DNA of 64,000 nucleotides, taken from the NCBI RefSeq assembly GCF_026626745.1, contig NZ_JAPNJW010000001.1, positions 124,001 to 188,000 on the forward strand, read 5' to 3'. Positions within the stretch are counted from its first letter, which is position 1. Every line of letters starts with the position of its first letter. A program made the position numbers and the translations under genes. This DNA comes from Nannocystis sp. RBIL2 (lineage in GTDB: Bacteria > Myxococcota_A > Polyangia > Nannocystales > Nannocystaceae). Shown piece after piece: positions 56,016 through 63,710 of the stretch. Under the pieces are notes generated by a model. It saw only the letters and a program-made list of their open reading frames with translations, did no database searches and had not been told where the DNA came from.

Positions 56016-56998
56016 GCACCTCTTCGGTCCCCTCGTCCGCCCGCCTCCGCGCCGCGGCCGCGCTGAGCTGCGCCGCAGTGCTCCTCGCCGCCCCGACCGC
56101 GCGCGCCCACGAGTTCCGCCCGGCGGTGCTCGTCCTCGAGGAGACCGCCGACGGCCGCCTCGAGGGGCGCCTCGAGCTCCCGCCCGAGCCGGACGCCCGC
56201 GAGCTCGTCGTCGAGCTCCCGCCGGGCTGTCGCGCGCTCCCGGCCGCCCCGGGCCGGCTGCGCGCCGATTGTGGCGCCGACGGCTTGCAGGGCTCGCTCC
56301 GCGTCACCGGCCTGGAGCGCGGCGAGCTGATCGTCCGCCTGCGTCGCCACGGGGCTGGCCTTCAGACCATGGTCCTCCGACCAGGTCAAACAACCGCCCC
56401 GCTGACCCCGGACATCGGCCCGCCGCCGGGCTACCTCGCCCTCGGCGTCGAGCACATCCTCGGCGGCGCCGATCACCTGCTGTTCGTCGCCGGCCTCACC
56501 CTGCTCGTGCGCCCGGCGCTGCGCCTCGCCGGCGCCCTCACTGCCTTCACCGCGGCCCACAGCCTGACCCTCGCGCTCGCCGCCCTCGGCCTGCTCGCGC
56601 TGCCGCAGCCGCCGGTGGAGGCCTGCATCGCGGTCTCGCTGGTGCTCCTCGCCCGCGCCCTCGCCCGCGACGAGCGACCGTCGGCCGGCGCTGCCTGGCG
56701 CCTCGCGGGCGCCTGCGGCCTGCTCCACGGCCTCGGCTTCGCCGGCGCGCTCGCCGAGATCGGCCTCCCGCCCGGCGCCGCAGTGCCGGCGCTGCTCGCC
56801 TTCAACGCCGGCGTCGAGCTCGGCCAGCTGCTCGCGGCCGTCGTCGTCCTCGCCCTCGCCGCCCTCGCCCGCGCCGCCCTCGCGGCCCTGCCCGCCCGCG
56901 CCCGCGCCCCCCTGCGCGCCCTCCCGGCCCTCGGCCTCGGCGCCGTCGCCGTCGCCTGGACCCTCGAGCGCGTCCTCGCCTTCTGGAGCCCCGCATGA
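56012..56998 (+). CDS. HupE/UreJ-family membrane protein
   Basis: A 328-residue protein with a signal peptide ending near TARA and a mature start HEFRPAVL. A periplasmic beta-domain of about 130 residues precedes about seven membrane helices carrying family motifs: GVEHILGGADHLLFVAGL, AHSLTLALAALGLL, LHGLGFAGAL and FNAGVELGQL. His and Asp residues there resemble the metal sites of the nickel/cobalt permease-like HupE/UreJ group. Function here is not shown. Two PAL14 units (56356-56383) are translated in the periplasmic domain. The GTG overlaps the previous stop (GTGA). Confidence 0.85.
   Translation: MSTSSVPSSARLRAAAALSCAAVLLAAPTARAHEFRPAVLVLEETADGRLEGRLELPPEPDARELVVELPPGCRALPAAPGRLRADCGADGLQGSLRVTGLERGELIVRLRRHGAGLQTMVLRPGQTTAPLTPDIGPPPGYLALGVEHILGGADHLLFVAGLTLLVRPALRLAGALTAFTAAHSLTLALAALGLLALPQPPVEACIAVSLVLLARALARDERPSAGAAWRLAGACGLLHGLGFAGALAEIGLPPGAAVPALLAFNAGVELGQLLAAVVVLALAALARAALAALPARARAPLRALPALGLGAVAVAWTLERVLAFWSPA
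56356..56383. repeat. PAL14 pair inside the HupE/UreJ gene
   Basis: TGGCCTTCAGACCA (56356) and TGGTCCTCCGACCA (56370), contiguous. The second has a TGGTC/GACCA stem. They are read in frame as LQTMVLRPG, just before the first membrane helix. Confidence 0.65.
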
Positions 56999-57048
56999 CG
57001 CCCCAGCGACCACCTCGCCGTCCGGAGCGGCGCCTCCCGGAGCCCCGC

Positions 57049-58956
57049 ATGATTCGCCTGCCCCTTCGCACCTATCCGCTTCACCATGTCGCTTCGGCCA
57101 TGTCCCTCGTGACATGCCTTTTCGGTCAGCTCGCCTGCCGCGCCGAGCCGGAGCCGTTCGTCGACCGCCGCGAGGCGTGCAGCGATCGCAACCCGCAGCG
57201 CAACCTCTACTTCGGCGACCTCCACGTCCACACCTCGTACTCGTTCGACGCGTGGATCAACGACGTCCGCACCGACCCGGCCGGCGCCTACGCGTTCGCC
57301 CGCGGCGAGGAGGTCGCGGGGCACAAGCTCGCGCGCCCGCTCGACTTCGCGGCGGTCACCGATCACGCCGAGTACCTGGCCGAGGTCGAGGGCTGCACCA
57401 CCCCCGGCTCCGCCGTCTACGACAGCGCCCGCTGCAAGGACTTCCGCGCCGGCAGCACCGCCGCGCTGGTCAACTTCGGCCTCGGCCTCGACGGTGACGG
57501 GGCCGAGCGCTGGGACGACCTGTGCGGAAAGGGCGGGCTCGACTGCGACGCGCAGGCCGGCGCGGTGTGGAAGCGCGTGCAAGAGGCCGCCGAGGCCGCC
57601 TACGACCGCACCGCCGCCTGCCGCTTCACCAGCTTCGTCGCCTACGAGTGGTCCGGCTCGCGCATGCTGTCGAACCTCCACCGCAACGTCATCTTCCGCT
57701 CGCGCCGCGTGCCCGCGCTGCCGGTCACGCACTTCGAGGCGCCCACCGCCGGCGAGCTGTGGCAGCGCCTGCAGGGCGAGTGCCGCGACGGCGTCGCCGG
57801 CTGCGACGTGCTGGCGATCCCGCACAACAGCAACTGGTCGAACGGCAACCTGTTCACGCCCGAGATCCCGGCCGGCGCCGACGAGGCCGAGCTCGCCGAG
57901 GTGCGCGCCGACCTCGAGCCGCTGCTCGAGATCTACCAGCACAAGGGCGACTCCGAGTGCTCGCCCGGGGTCGCCGGCCTCGGCCCGCCCGACGAGTTTT
58001 GCGAGTTCGAAAAGCTGCGCGCGCTGCCGTTCGACGACTGCGGCGACGGCACCGGCAGCCAGGGCATGGTCGGCCGCGGCTGCGTCTCGCGCCTCGACTT
58101 CCTGCGCGGGATCCTCCTCGCCGGCCTCGGCGCCGAGCAGCGCCTCGGCGTCAACCCGTTCCGCCTCGGCGTCATCGCCAGCACCGATACGCACAACGGC
58201 ACGCCCGGCAACGTCGAGGAGGCGACCTACCCCGGTCACTTCGGCGCCCGCGAGATCGATGCGACGACGCGCCTCACCGGCAACGTCCCCGCCGGCGCGC
58301 GCAACGGCCCCGGTGGTCTCGTGGCCGTGTGGGCCGAGGAGAACAGCCGCGAGGCGATCTGGGACGCCCTCCGCCGCCGCGAGGTCTACGGCACCAGCGG
58401 CCCGCGCATGGCGGTGCGCGTGTTCGGCGGCTGGGACCTGCCCGACGATCTGTGCGGCGCCGGTGACTTCGTCGCCGCGGCCGAGCGAAGCGGCGTGCCG
58501 ATGGGCGCGAACCTGCCCGAACGGACAGGTACTTCGGGCCCGGTCATCGCAGTCAGCGCACAGATGGACCCCGGCAGCGCCGGCGCCCCCGGCTCGCAGC
58601 TCGAGCGGATCCAGGTGATCAAGGGCTGGCAGGACGAAGCTGGCGTGGGCCAGATCGCAGTCGTCGACGTCGGCGGCGGACCCGACGGCTCGAGCGTCGA
58701 CGAGGCCACCTGCGCGGCCGACCAGCGCGGCGCAGCCCTCCTGTGCGGCGTCTGGCGCGACCCCGACTTCGACCCCGCGCGCCCCGCCTTCTACTACGTG
58801 CGCGTGATCGAGGATCCGGTGTGCCGCTGGAGCTGGCGCGACTGCCTCAGCCTGCCCGAGGACGCCCGGCCGCCCGCGTGCAGCGATCCGGCCCTCCCGC
58901 GCACGATCCAGGAGCGCGCCTGGACGAGCCCGATCTGGTACTCGCCTGGCGCTTGA
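57049..58956 (+). CDS. DUF3604-family secreted metal-dependent protein
   Basis: A 635-residue protein of the DUF3604 family. YFGDLHVHTSYSFDAW is a PHP-like metal-binding opening, VTDHAEYLAEVEGC, LAIPHNSNWSNGN and STDTHNGTPGNVEEATYPG follow, and the end reads AWTSPIWY. Family members are thought to be extracytoplasmic hydrolases. ATG 57049 has GGAG seven bases ahead; ATG 56995 overlaps the HupE stop (ATGA) and has an identical GGAGCCCCGC site, so either may be used. The N-terminal leader (residues 4-27) is encoded by a five-unit PAL14 array. The signal/lipobox is therefore atypical (SLVTCLFGQLAC). Confidence 0.82.
   Translation: MIRLPLRTYPLHHVASAMSLVTCLFGQLACRAEPEPFVDRREACSDRNPQRNLYFGDLHVHTSYSFDAWINDVRTDPAGAYAFARGEEVAGHKLARPLDFAAVTDHAEYLAEVEGCTTPGSAVYDSARCKDFRAGSTAALVNFGLGLDGDGAERWDDLCGKGGLDCDAQAGAVWKRVQEAAEAAYDRTAACRFTSFVAYEWSGSRMLSNLHRNVIFRSRRVPALPVTHFEAPTAGELWQRLQGECRDGVAGCDVLAIPHNSNWSNGNLFTPEIPAGADEAELAEVRADLEPLLEIYQHKGDSECSPGVAGLGPPDEFCEFEKLRALPFDDCGDGTGSQGMVGRGCVSRLDFLRGILLAGLGAEQRLGVNPFRLGVIASTDTHNGTPGNVEEATYPGHFGAREIDATTRLTGNVPAGARNGPGGLVAVWAEENSREAIWDALRRREVYGTSGPRMAVRVFGGWDLPDDLCGAGDFVAAAERSGVPMGANLPERTGTSGPVIAVSAQMDPGSAGAPGSQLERIQVIKGWQDEAGVGQIAVVDVGGGPDGSSVDEATCAADQRGAALLCGVWRDPDFDPARPAFYYVRVIEDPVCRWSWRDCLSLPEDARPPACSDPALPRTIQERAWTSPIWYSPGA
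57059..57128. repeat. PAL14 tandem array in the leader of the DUF3604 gene, five units
   Basis: TGCCCCTTCGCACC (57059), TATCCGCTTCACCA (57073), TGTCGCTTCGGCCA (57087), TGTCCCTCGTGACA (57101) and TGCCTTTTCGGTCA (57115), exactly 14 bp apart. They encode most of the hydrophobic leader LPLRTYPLHHVASAMSL. Confidence 0.75.
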
Positions 58957-58962
58957 ACGGCA

Positions 58963-59107
58963 GGTTCCCTGGGACATGCTCCATCAAGCATGTCCCATGA
59001 GACATGCCCGATCGCGCATATCCCGAGAGACATCCGGCTCGCCGACGCGAGCTAGCCCTACTTGGGCTCCGGATGTCTTCTCGTTCAGGCGCATGTCCCG
59101 AGAGACA
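58963..59107. repeat. PAL14 tandem array, five contiguous units and one more
   Basis: GGTTCCCTGGGACA (58963), TGCTCCATCAAGCA (58977), TGTCCCATGAGACA (58991), TGCCCGATCGCGCA (59005) and TATCCCGAGAGACA (59019) are contiguous; a single TGTCCCGAGAGACA is at 59094. The array starts six bases after the DUF3604 stop, between converging genes. Confidence 0.85.
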
Positions 59108-59134
59108 CGCGCCTCGACGGCCGCGCCAGTCGCT

Positions 59135-59917
59135 CTACTTGCCCGCGGTCTCCGGCTTGGCCTTCTCGTTCGGCTTGCCGTTCTTCGCGTTCGCGGCGCC
59201 CTTCTCGTCGGCGGCCTTGCCCTCCGGCCCGGCCTTGCCCGGCGGCTCCTTGTCGCCCGGCCCCTTGCCCTCCGGCGCGCCCGCGGCGTTCGGCCCCTTG
59301 TCGTCCGGCGCCTTGCCCTCCGCGGCCTCCTTGCCCTGCGGGCCCTTGTCGTCGGGCCCCTTGCCCTCCGGCCCGCGCGCGTCCGGTCCCTTGTCGTCCG
59401 GACCTCTCTCGCCGGGCCCCTTGCCCTCGCCCGGCCCGCCGTGCGGCGGCCCGTCGATCTTCGCCTCGGCCGGCCCCTTGCCCTCCGGCGGGCCTTTGCC
59501 TTCGGACTTGCCCTTGCCCTTGCCGCGCGCCGCGTGCTCCTCGCGGATCGCCGCCGCCAGGTCCCGCCCGCGCAGGCCGGCGTCGAGCTTGGCCTGCACG
59601 AACGCGCCGAAGTTGTCGACGGGGCCGTGGTCGCGGGTCGCCTTCGCCGCCTCGTCGAGCAGCGAGGCCGCGTCGCCGGCCGCCAGCTTCTTCCCTTTGG
59701 CCGCAGTCAGTCCGGCCTTGACCTCGCCCTCGCCGACGCCCGCCTTGCGCAGCGCCTGGGCCTTCAGCGGCAGCGCGAGCGCGCCGAGGATCCGCTCGTT
59801 GGGGGTGCGCCGGTCCTCGGCGCGTTCGCTCGCCTCGCCGGCGGCCGGAGCCGCGTGGGCGGCCAGCGGCGCGGCGGCGAGGCCGATCGCAAATACATGA
59901 AGGATCATGGTTCGCAC
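59135..59917 (-). CDS. Secreted protein with Gly/Lys/Pro-rich repetitive tail
   Basis: A 260-residue protein: signal peptide (about 1-22, ending PLAAHA), a helical domain at about 30-130 (ILGALALPLKAQALRKAG, FGAFVQAKLDAGLRGRDLAA), then about 120 residues of repeated GKGP-, DDKGP- and EGKGP-type steps, highly charged and probably disordered. GTG 59917 has AGGAGG six bases upstream, a strong ribosome site; ATG 59908 would be weaker. The small lipoprotein gene upstream is 22 bp away on the same strand, so the two are co-transcribed. No family recognised. Confidence 0.7.
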   Translation of the reverse strand: MRTMILHVFAIGLAAAPLAAHAAPAAGEASERAEDRRTPNERILGALALPLKAQALRKAGVGEGEVKAGLTAAKGKKLAAGDAASLLDEAAKATRDHGPVDNFGAFVQAKLDAGLRGRDLAAAIREEHAARGKGKGKSEGKGPPEGKGPAEAKIDGPPHGGPGEGKGPGERGPDDKGPDARGPEGKGPDDKGPQGKEAAEGKAPDDKGPNAAGAPEGKGPGDKEPPGKAGPEGKAADEKGAANAKNGKPNEKAKPETAGK

Positions 59918-59939
59918 GGGAAACCTCCTCGGTTCTTCG

Positions 59940-60176
59940 CTACTTCTTTTGCAGGCCGGCCTCGAACTGCTCCGCCATCGCGGGATCGTCGGCGATCTCG
60001 TACATCAGCGTCTCCCACTGTTCGGTGGTCATCTGGTGCGCGCCGAGGATCTTCTCCGCCTCATCGGGTTTTGCGCGGAGCTCCTTGGCGATCGCCACCG
60101 CCTGATCGACCTTGCCGCCGGAGCCGCCGCAGGCGACGACGAGCGCGAGAAACACGGGAACGAGTACGCGTATCAT
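59940..60176 (-). CDS. Small lipoprotein
   Basis: A 78-residue predicted lipoprotein with signal LVPVFLALVVAC (Cys14), then a short helical domain (DQAVAIAKELRAKPDEAEKI, MTTEQWETLMYEIADDPAMA) whose repeats look like helix pairs. ATG 60176 has GAGGA upstream. It comes first in a two-gene unit with the secreted GKGP-rich protein and may share its location. Function unknown. Confidence 0.75.
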   Translation of the reverse strand: MIRVLVPVFLALVVACGGSGGKVDQAVAIAKELRAKPDEAEKILGAHQMTTEQWETLMYEIADDPAMAEQFEAGLQKK

Positions 60177-60322
60177 GATCGAGTCCTCACGCCTGGGACC
60201 GCTCTGCTCGCCCGCGTTCCAACTCATCGACGACGTGTCCGCTCGCGCCCGTCCGTGCCGACCTCCTCAACCGGCGCGCGGCGGTCAGCCCCGCCGCGCG
60301 CCGCTTTTTCTCGCCGCTCGAC

Positions 60323-62020
60323 TCACTGCGGGACGACTGCCACGCAGCAGCCGGTCTGGCAGAATTCGCCCTCGGGGCACTCGGCAGTGTCGAGGCAGGG
60401 CGTCACCCCGGGCTCGCAGGTCGGCATCCCGTTGCACTCGGGCGGCAGGTCGTCGACGTCCTGGCCGAAGCACACCTCGCACATCGCCGGCTCGCACTGG
60501 TTGGCGCACTGCGGGAAGAACGTGCAGCTGTTACAGGCGTCGAGGTTGTCGAGGCTGCACTCGGGGTTCGAGTTGAGGTAGACGAACTGGTCGCCGACCT
60601 GGCAGCAGCCGAAGCAGTCGCAGCCGTTCGGGATCAGCGGCACGCAGAAGTCGAGGCACTGGGTCGGCACCTTCGGCACGCACATCTTCAGGTTCGGGTC
60701 GAAGCCGCAGCCGATGTCGGCCCCGGGGTTCTGCATGTCGCACTTGAGGTTCCACTCGCACTGGTCGTTGCCGACGCCGCTGTCCGCGTCCCAGTAGCAG
60801 TCGGACTTGCAGTCGAGGTTCTGCCCCGGGAGGCTGGTCTGATACGACTTCTCGTCGTCGTCGCACGGCGTCGTACACTCCGGGTCGGCGAGGTCGATCG
60901 CGCCGTCGCCGTCGTCATCGAGGCCGTTGCCGCACTTGTAGAGCTTGTTCCCGCACTTGAGCTCCTCGTGGCACTTGGCGCTGCAGCCGTCGAGGCCGAT
61001 CGTGTTGCCGTCGTCGCAGGACTCGTTCGGGCCGTCGAGGCCGTCGCCGCACACGTCGAGCTCGCAGTCGGCGTGGCACGCCTTGTCGTCGCCGTTGTTG
61101 GCCCCGTCGTCGCACGCCTCGCCGGGGCCCTTGTCGCCGTCGCCGCACACGTTGCTCTTGCACGTCGCCAGGCAGGCCTGGTTCGGCCCGTTGCTCGCAC
61201 CCTCGTCGCACTGCTCCACGCCGGCGTGGATAAGCCCGTCGCCGCAGCTCGCCGCCTGACACGCGGACGTACACGCGCCCGCGTCGGAGTTCGCGTTGCC
61301 CTCGTCGCACGCCTCGCCGTCCGACACGATCGCGTCGCCGCAGCTCGGCGTCGTGCACGCGTTCGTGCACGCGTCGGTGTCGACGGCGTTGCCGTCGTCG
61401 CACGCCTCGCCGTCCTGCACGCTGCCGTCGCCGCAGCTCGCCAGAGCGCACTGCGCGGTGCAGGCGTCTCCGTCGTCGAGGTTGCCGTCGTCGCAGCCCT
61501 CGCCCGGGCCCTGATCGCCGTCGCCGCAGACGTTGCTCTTACACGTCCCGAGGCAGGCCTTGCCCGCGCCGTTGTCGGCGCCGGCGTCGCACTCCTCGCC
61601 AGCCTGGACCACCCCGTCGCCACAAGCGGGCAACTCGCAGAGGTGGTTGCAGGCGTCATCGGGCACCAGGTTGCCGTCGTCGCACGCCTCGCCCTCGTCG
61701 ACGACGCCGTCGCCGCAGACCGCCGGGTCCGGCCCGGTCGTCGACGTCGTCCCGCTGGTCGAACCATCGGTAGTCGTCGTCGTCGTGGCGACACCGGTGG
61801 TCGGCGAACTCTCGGTCGCTCCGCCGGTCCCGCCTTCGGTCGCCTCGCCCGTCGTCGGCGCGGGCGAACCGGTGGAGTCGGCGGTGCTGGTCGCGGGAGA
61901 CGACGTACTCATCGTCTGCGGCCCCGCGGCGGTGGTGTCGGAAGAGGTGCTCTCGGGGCCTCCGCAGGCCAACAAGCACCCACTCAGCGCAATACATACG
62001 GACACGATTCGACGGACCAT
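60323..62020 (-). CDS. DUF4215 (Myxococcus cysteine-rich repeat) lipoprotein
   Basis: A 565-residue lipoprotein: LLAC with Cys19, a Thr/Ser/Gly linker (about 20-95), then eight DUF4215-type repeats of about 38 residues, each of the form CGDGVVDEGEACDDGN with further cysteines, followed by a different cysteine-rich end (NLDCKSDCYWD, CDCFGCCQVGD, CEVCFGQDVDD). Such proteins are characteristic of Myxococcota surfaces; their role is unknown. Disulfides are likely in the periplasm or outside. Start ATG 62020. A PAL14 unit lies about 70 bp upstream. Confidence 0.9.
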   Translation of the reverse strand: MVRRIVSVCIALSGCLLACGGPESTSSDTTAAGPQTMSTSSPATSTADSTGSPAPTTGEATEGGTGGATESSPTTGVATTTTTTDGSTSGTTSTTGPDPAVCGDGVVDEGEACDDGNLVPDDACNHLCELPACGDGVVQAGEECDAGADNGAGKACLGTCKSNVCGDGDQGPGEGCDDGNLDDGDACTAQCALASCGDGSVQDGEACDDGNAVDTDACTNACTTPSCGDAIVSDGEACDEGNANSDAGACTSACQAASCGDGLIHAGVEQCDEGASNGPNQACLATCKSNVCGDGDKGPGEACDDGANNGDDKACHADCELDVCGDGLDGPNESCDDGNTIGLDGCSAKCHEELKCGNKLYKCGNGLDDDGDGAIDLADPECTTPCDDDEKSYQTSLPGQNLDCKSDCYWDADSGVGNDQCEWNLKCDMQNPGADIGCGFDPNLKMCVPKVPTQCLDFCVPLIPNGCDCFGCCQVGDQFVYLNSNPECSLDNLDACNSCTFFPQCANQCEPAMCEVCFGQDVDDLPPECNGMPTCEPGVTPCLDTAECPEGEFCQTGCCVAVVPQ

Positions 62021-62092
62021 CGCGCTTCTGACAGTCCGTGTCCGCCGAATTCCACGGGGCTCGAACACGATGATCGCGAGCGCAAAAGAACA

Positions 62093-62106
62093 TGTCCCCG
62101 AGGACA
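62093..62106. repeat. Single PAL14 unit
   Basis: TGTCCCCGAGGACA, identical to the two copies at 8892 and 8928, upstream of the DUF4215 lipoprotein gene and downstream of the ferritin-like gene. Confidence 0.8.
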
Positions 62107-62140
62107 GGCCGCTGCGAGGGCGAGCGGCGCAGCGCTCTCG

Positions 62141-62692
62141 TCACGCCTCGAGGCCGAGCACCGCGCGCCCGAGTTCGTGGGCAGCGCCGGTCGCCGCGAG
62201 GCTCGCAGGCGTCGCCAGCGAGCGGAAGGCTCGCTCATGGAAGCGCTCTTGCGGCAAGATCCTGGCGAACACCTCGAGGATGTCTGGCGGCGCCGCCGCG
62301 TCGCCCGCGATGACCTCGATCCGCGCGAGCCGCATCGCCTCCGCGTGCGCCCCGACGGCGCAGCCGGTCTCGAGGTCGGCGATGCCGGGCAGCGTCTGCT
62401 TCCAGTAACGCGCCTCGGGCCCGCCGACGAGCGCCGGCGCCAGACCGCGCGCCCGCAACAATTCGCCGACCCACGCGGCGTGGTCGCGCTCTTGCCCGGC
62501 GATCACCGTGAGCAGACGGTGGGCGCGGCTGCCCGGCGTCGCGTGGGCGTCGCGCAGGTCGAGGATCCGCCGCGCGGCCGTGACCTCGCCGCGGTACTGC
62601 GCGAACAGCCAGGCGTGGAGGCGCTCGGGGTCGGTCCGGGTCTCGGCCCACCAGACTGCCGAGCTGCGAGGGGCGGGAGTGGCGACGTGCAT
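62141..62692 (-). CDS. Ferritin-like helical protein
   Basis: A 183-residue all-helical protein. Pairs resembling diiron ligands occur as QERDHAAW, HAEAMRLARIEVIA and QERFHERAFRSL, spaced as in a four-helix ferritin-like bundle. It might bind two metals, but the family is not one I can name. ATG 62692 is chosen as it starts the conserved-looking core. The gene is divergent from the LysR regulator 50 bp away, which could control it. Confidence 0.65.
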   Translation of the reverse strand: MHVATPAPRSSAVWWAETRTDPERLHAWLFAQYRGEVTAARRILDLRDAHATPGSRAHRLLTVIAGQERDHAAWVGELLRARGLAPALVGGPEARYWKQTLPGIADLETGCAVGAHAEAMRLARIEVIAGDAAAPPDILEVFARILPQERFHERAFRSLATPASLAATGAAHELGRAVLGLEA

Positions 62693-62742
62693 GCCCGAAG
62701 GGTGGTCCCGCGAACTATCGGCGTCGACTAGAATGCGTCGAT

Positions 62743-63657
62743 ATGTCATCGGTCGTGCCGATACTCGAGGGCGAGCTGCTGCGCGCGTTCGTGGCCTTCG
62801 CCGACGCCCTCAACTTCACCCACGCGGCGAGGGTGGTCGGCCTGTCGCAGCCGGCCCTGTTCGAGCGGATCGCCCGCCTCGGCCAGGAGGTGGGCGCTTC
62901 GCTGTACGAGCGCGAGGGCCGGCAGTTGCGGCTCACCGACGCCGGCGTGCGCGTGGCGGCGTTCGCCCGCGAGGAGCTGGCGCGCACGCAGACCTTCCTC
63001 GCCGAGCTGCGCGGCGAGGCCCGCCGCGAGCGCGTCGTCCTGGCCGCCGGCGAAGGCGCGTACCTCTATCTGCTCGGCCCGAGCTTGCGGGCCTTCACAC
63101 GCGACGAACCCGACGCGACGCTGTGCCCGCTCACCCGCGGCGGTCCCGATGCCGCCGAGGCAGTGCGCGAGGGCGCGGCCCACCTCGCCGTCGGTGTCGT
63201 CGATCTGGTGCCCGAGGAGCTGGTCGCCCGCGATCTCGTGCGCACGCCGCTGTGCGTGGCGATGGCGGCGAACCACCGCCTGGCCCGGCGCCGCCGCGTG
63301 CGCCTGGCCGACCTCGCGGGCGAACGCCTCGTCCTCGCCCCGCACGGGCAGTCGCACCGCGCCTTCGTCGGCCGCGCGCTGGCCGGCCTGGCCGACGCCG
63401 CCGCGCCGCCGATCGAGGCCGACGGCTGGCCGCTGATGCTGCACCTCGCGGGCCTCGGCCTCGGCGTCGCCATCGTCAACGGCATCTGCAACCTGCCGCG
63501 CGGCGCAGTCGCCCGCCCGGTGCCCGAGCTCGGCCACGTGACGTACCGACTCATGTGGCGCCGCGGCGCCAGCTTGCCGCCCGCGGCCTCGCGGCTGCGC
63601 GAGCGGCTGGCCGCGCTCGAGGGTCGCCCCGCGTCGCGCGCCGCGAGACCGACGTGA
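62743..63657 (+). CDS. LysR-family transcriptional regulator
   Basis: A 304-residue regulator with the LysR winged helix-turn-helix (LLRAFVAFADALNFTHAARV, GLSQPALFERIARLGQEVGA, LYEREGRQLRLTDAG) at about 10-75 and an effector-binding domain of two Rossmann-like halves. Start ATG 62743. LysR proteins generally control a divergent gene, here the ferritin-like protein, and may also control the flavin monooxygenase that starts 53 bp after the stop. The effector is unknown. Confidence 0.93.
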   Translation: MSSVVPILEGELLRAFVAFADALNFTHAARVVGLSQPALFERIARLGQEVGASLYEREGRQLRLTDAGVRVAAFAREELARTQTFLAELRGEARRERVVLAAGEGAYLYLLGPSLRAFTRDEPDATLCPLTRGGPDAAEAVREGAAHLAVGVVDLVPEELVARDLVRTPLCVAMAANHRLARRRRVRLADLAGERLVLAPHGQSHRAFVGRALAGLADAAAPPIEADGWPLMLHLAGLGLGVAIVNGICNLPRGAVARPVPELGHVTYRLMWRRGASLPPAASRLRERLAALEGRPASRAARPT

Positions 63658-63710
63658 ACGTCCCCGCCGGCCCCCAGCCCGGCGCCGCACCACACGCTAC
63701 ACTGCGCGCG

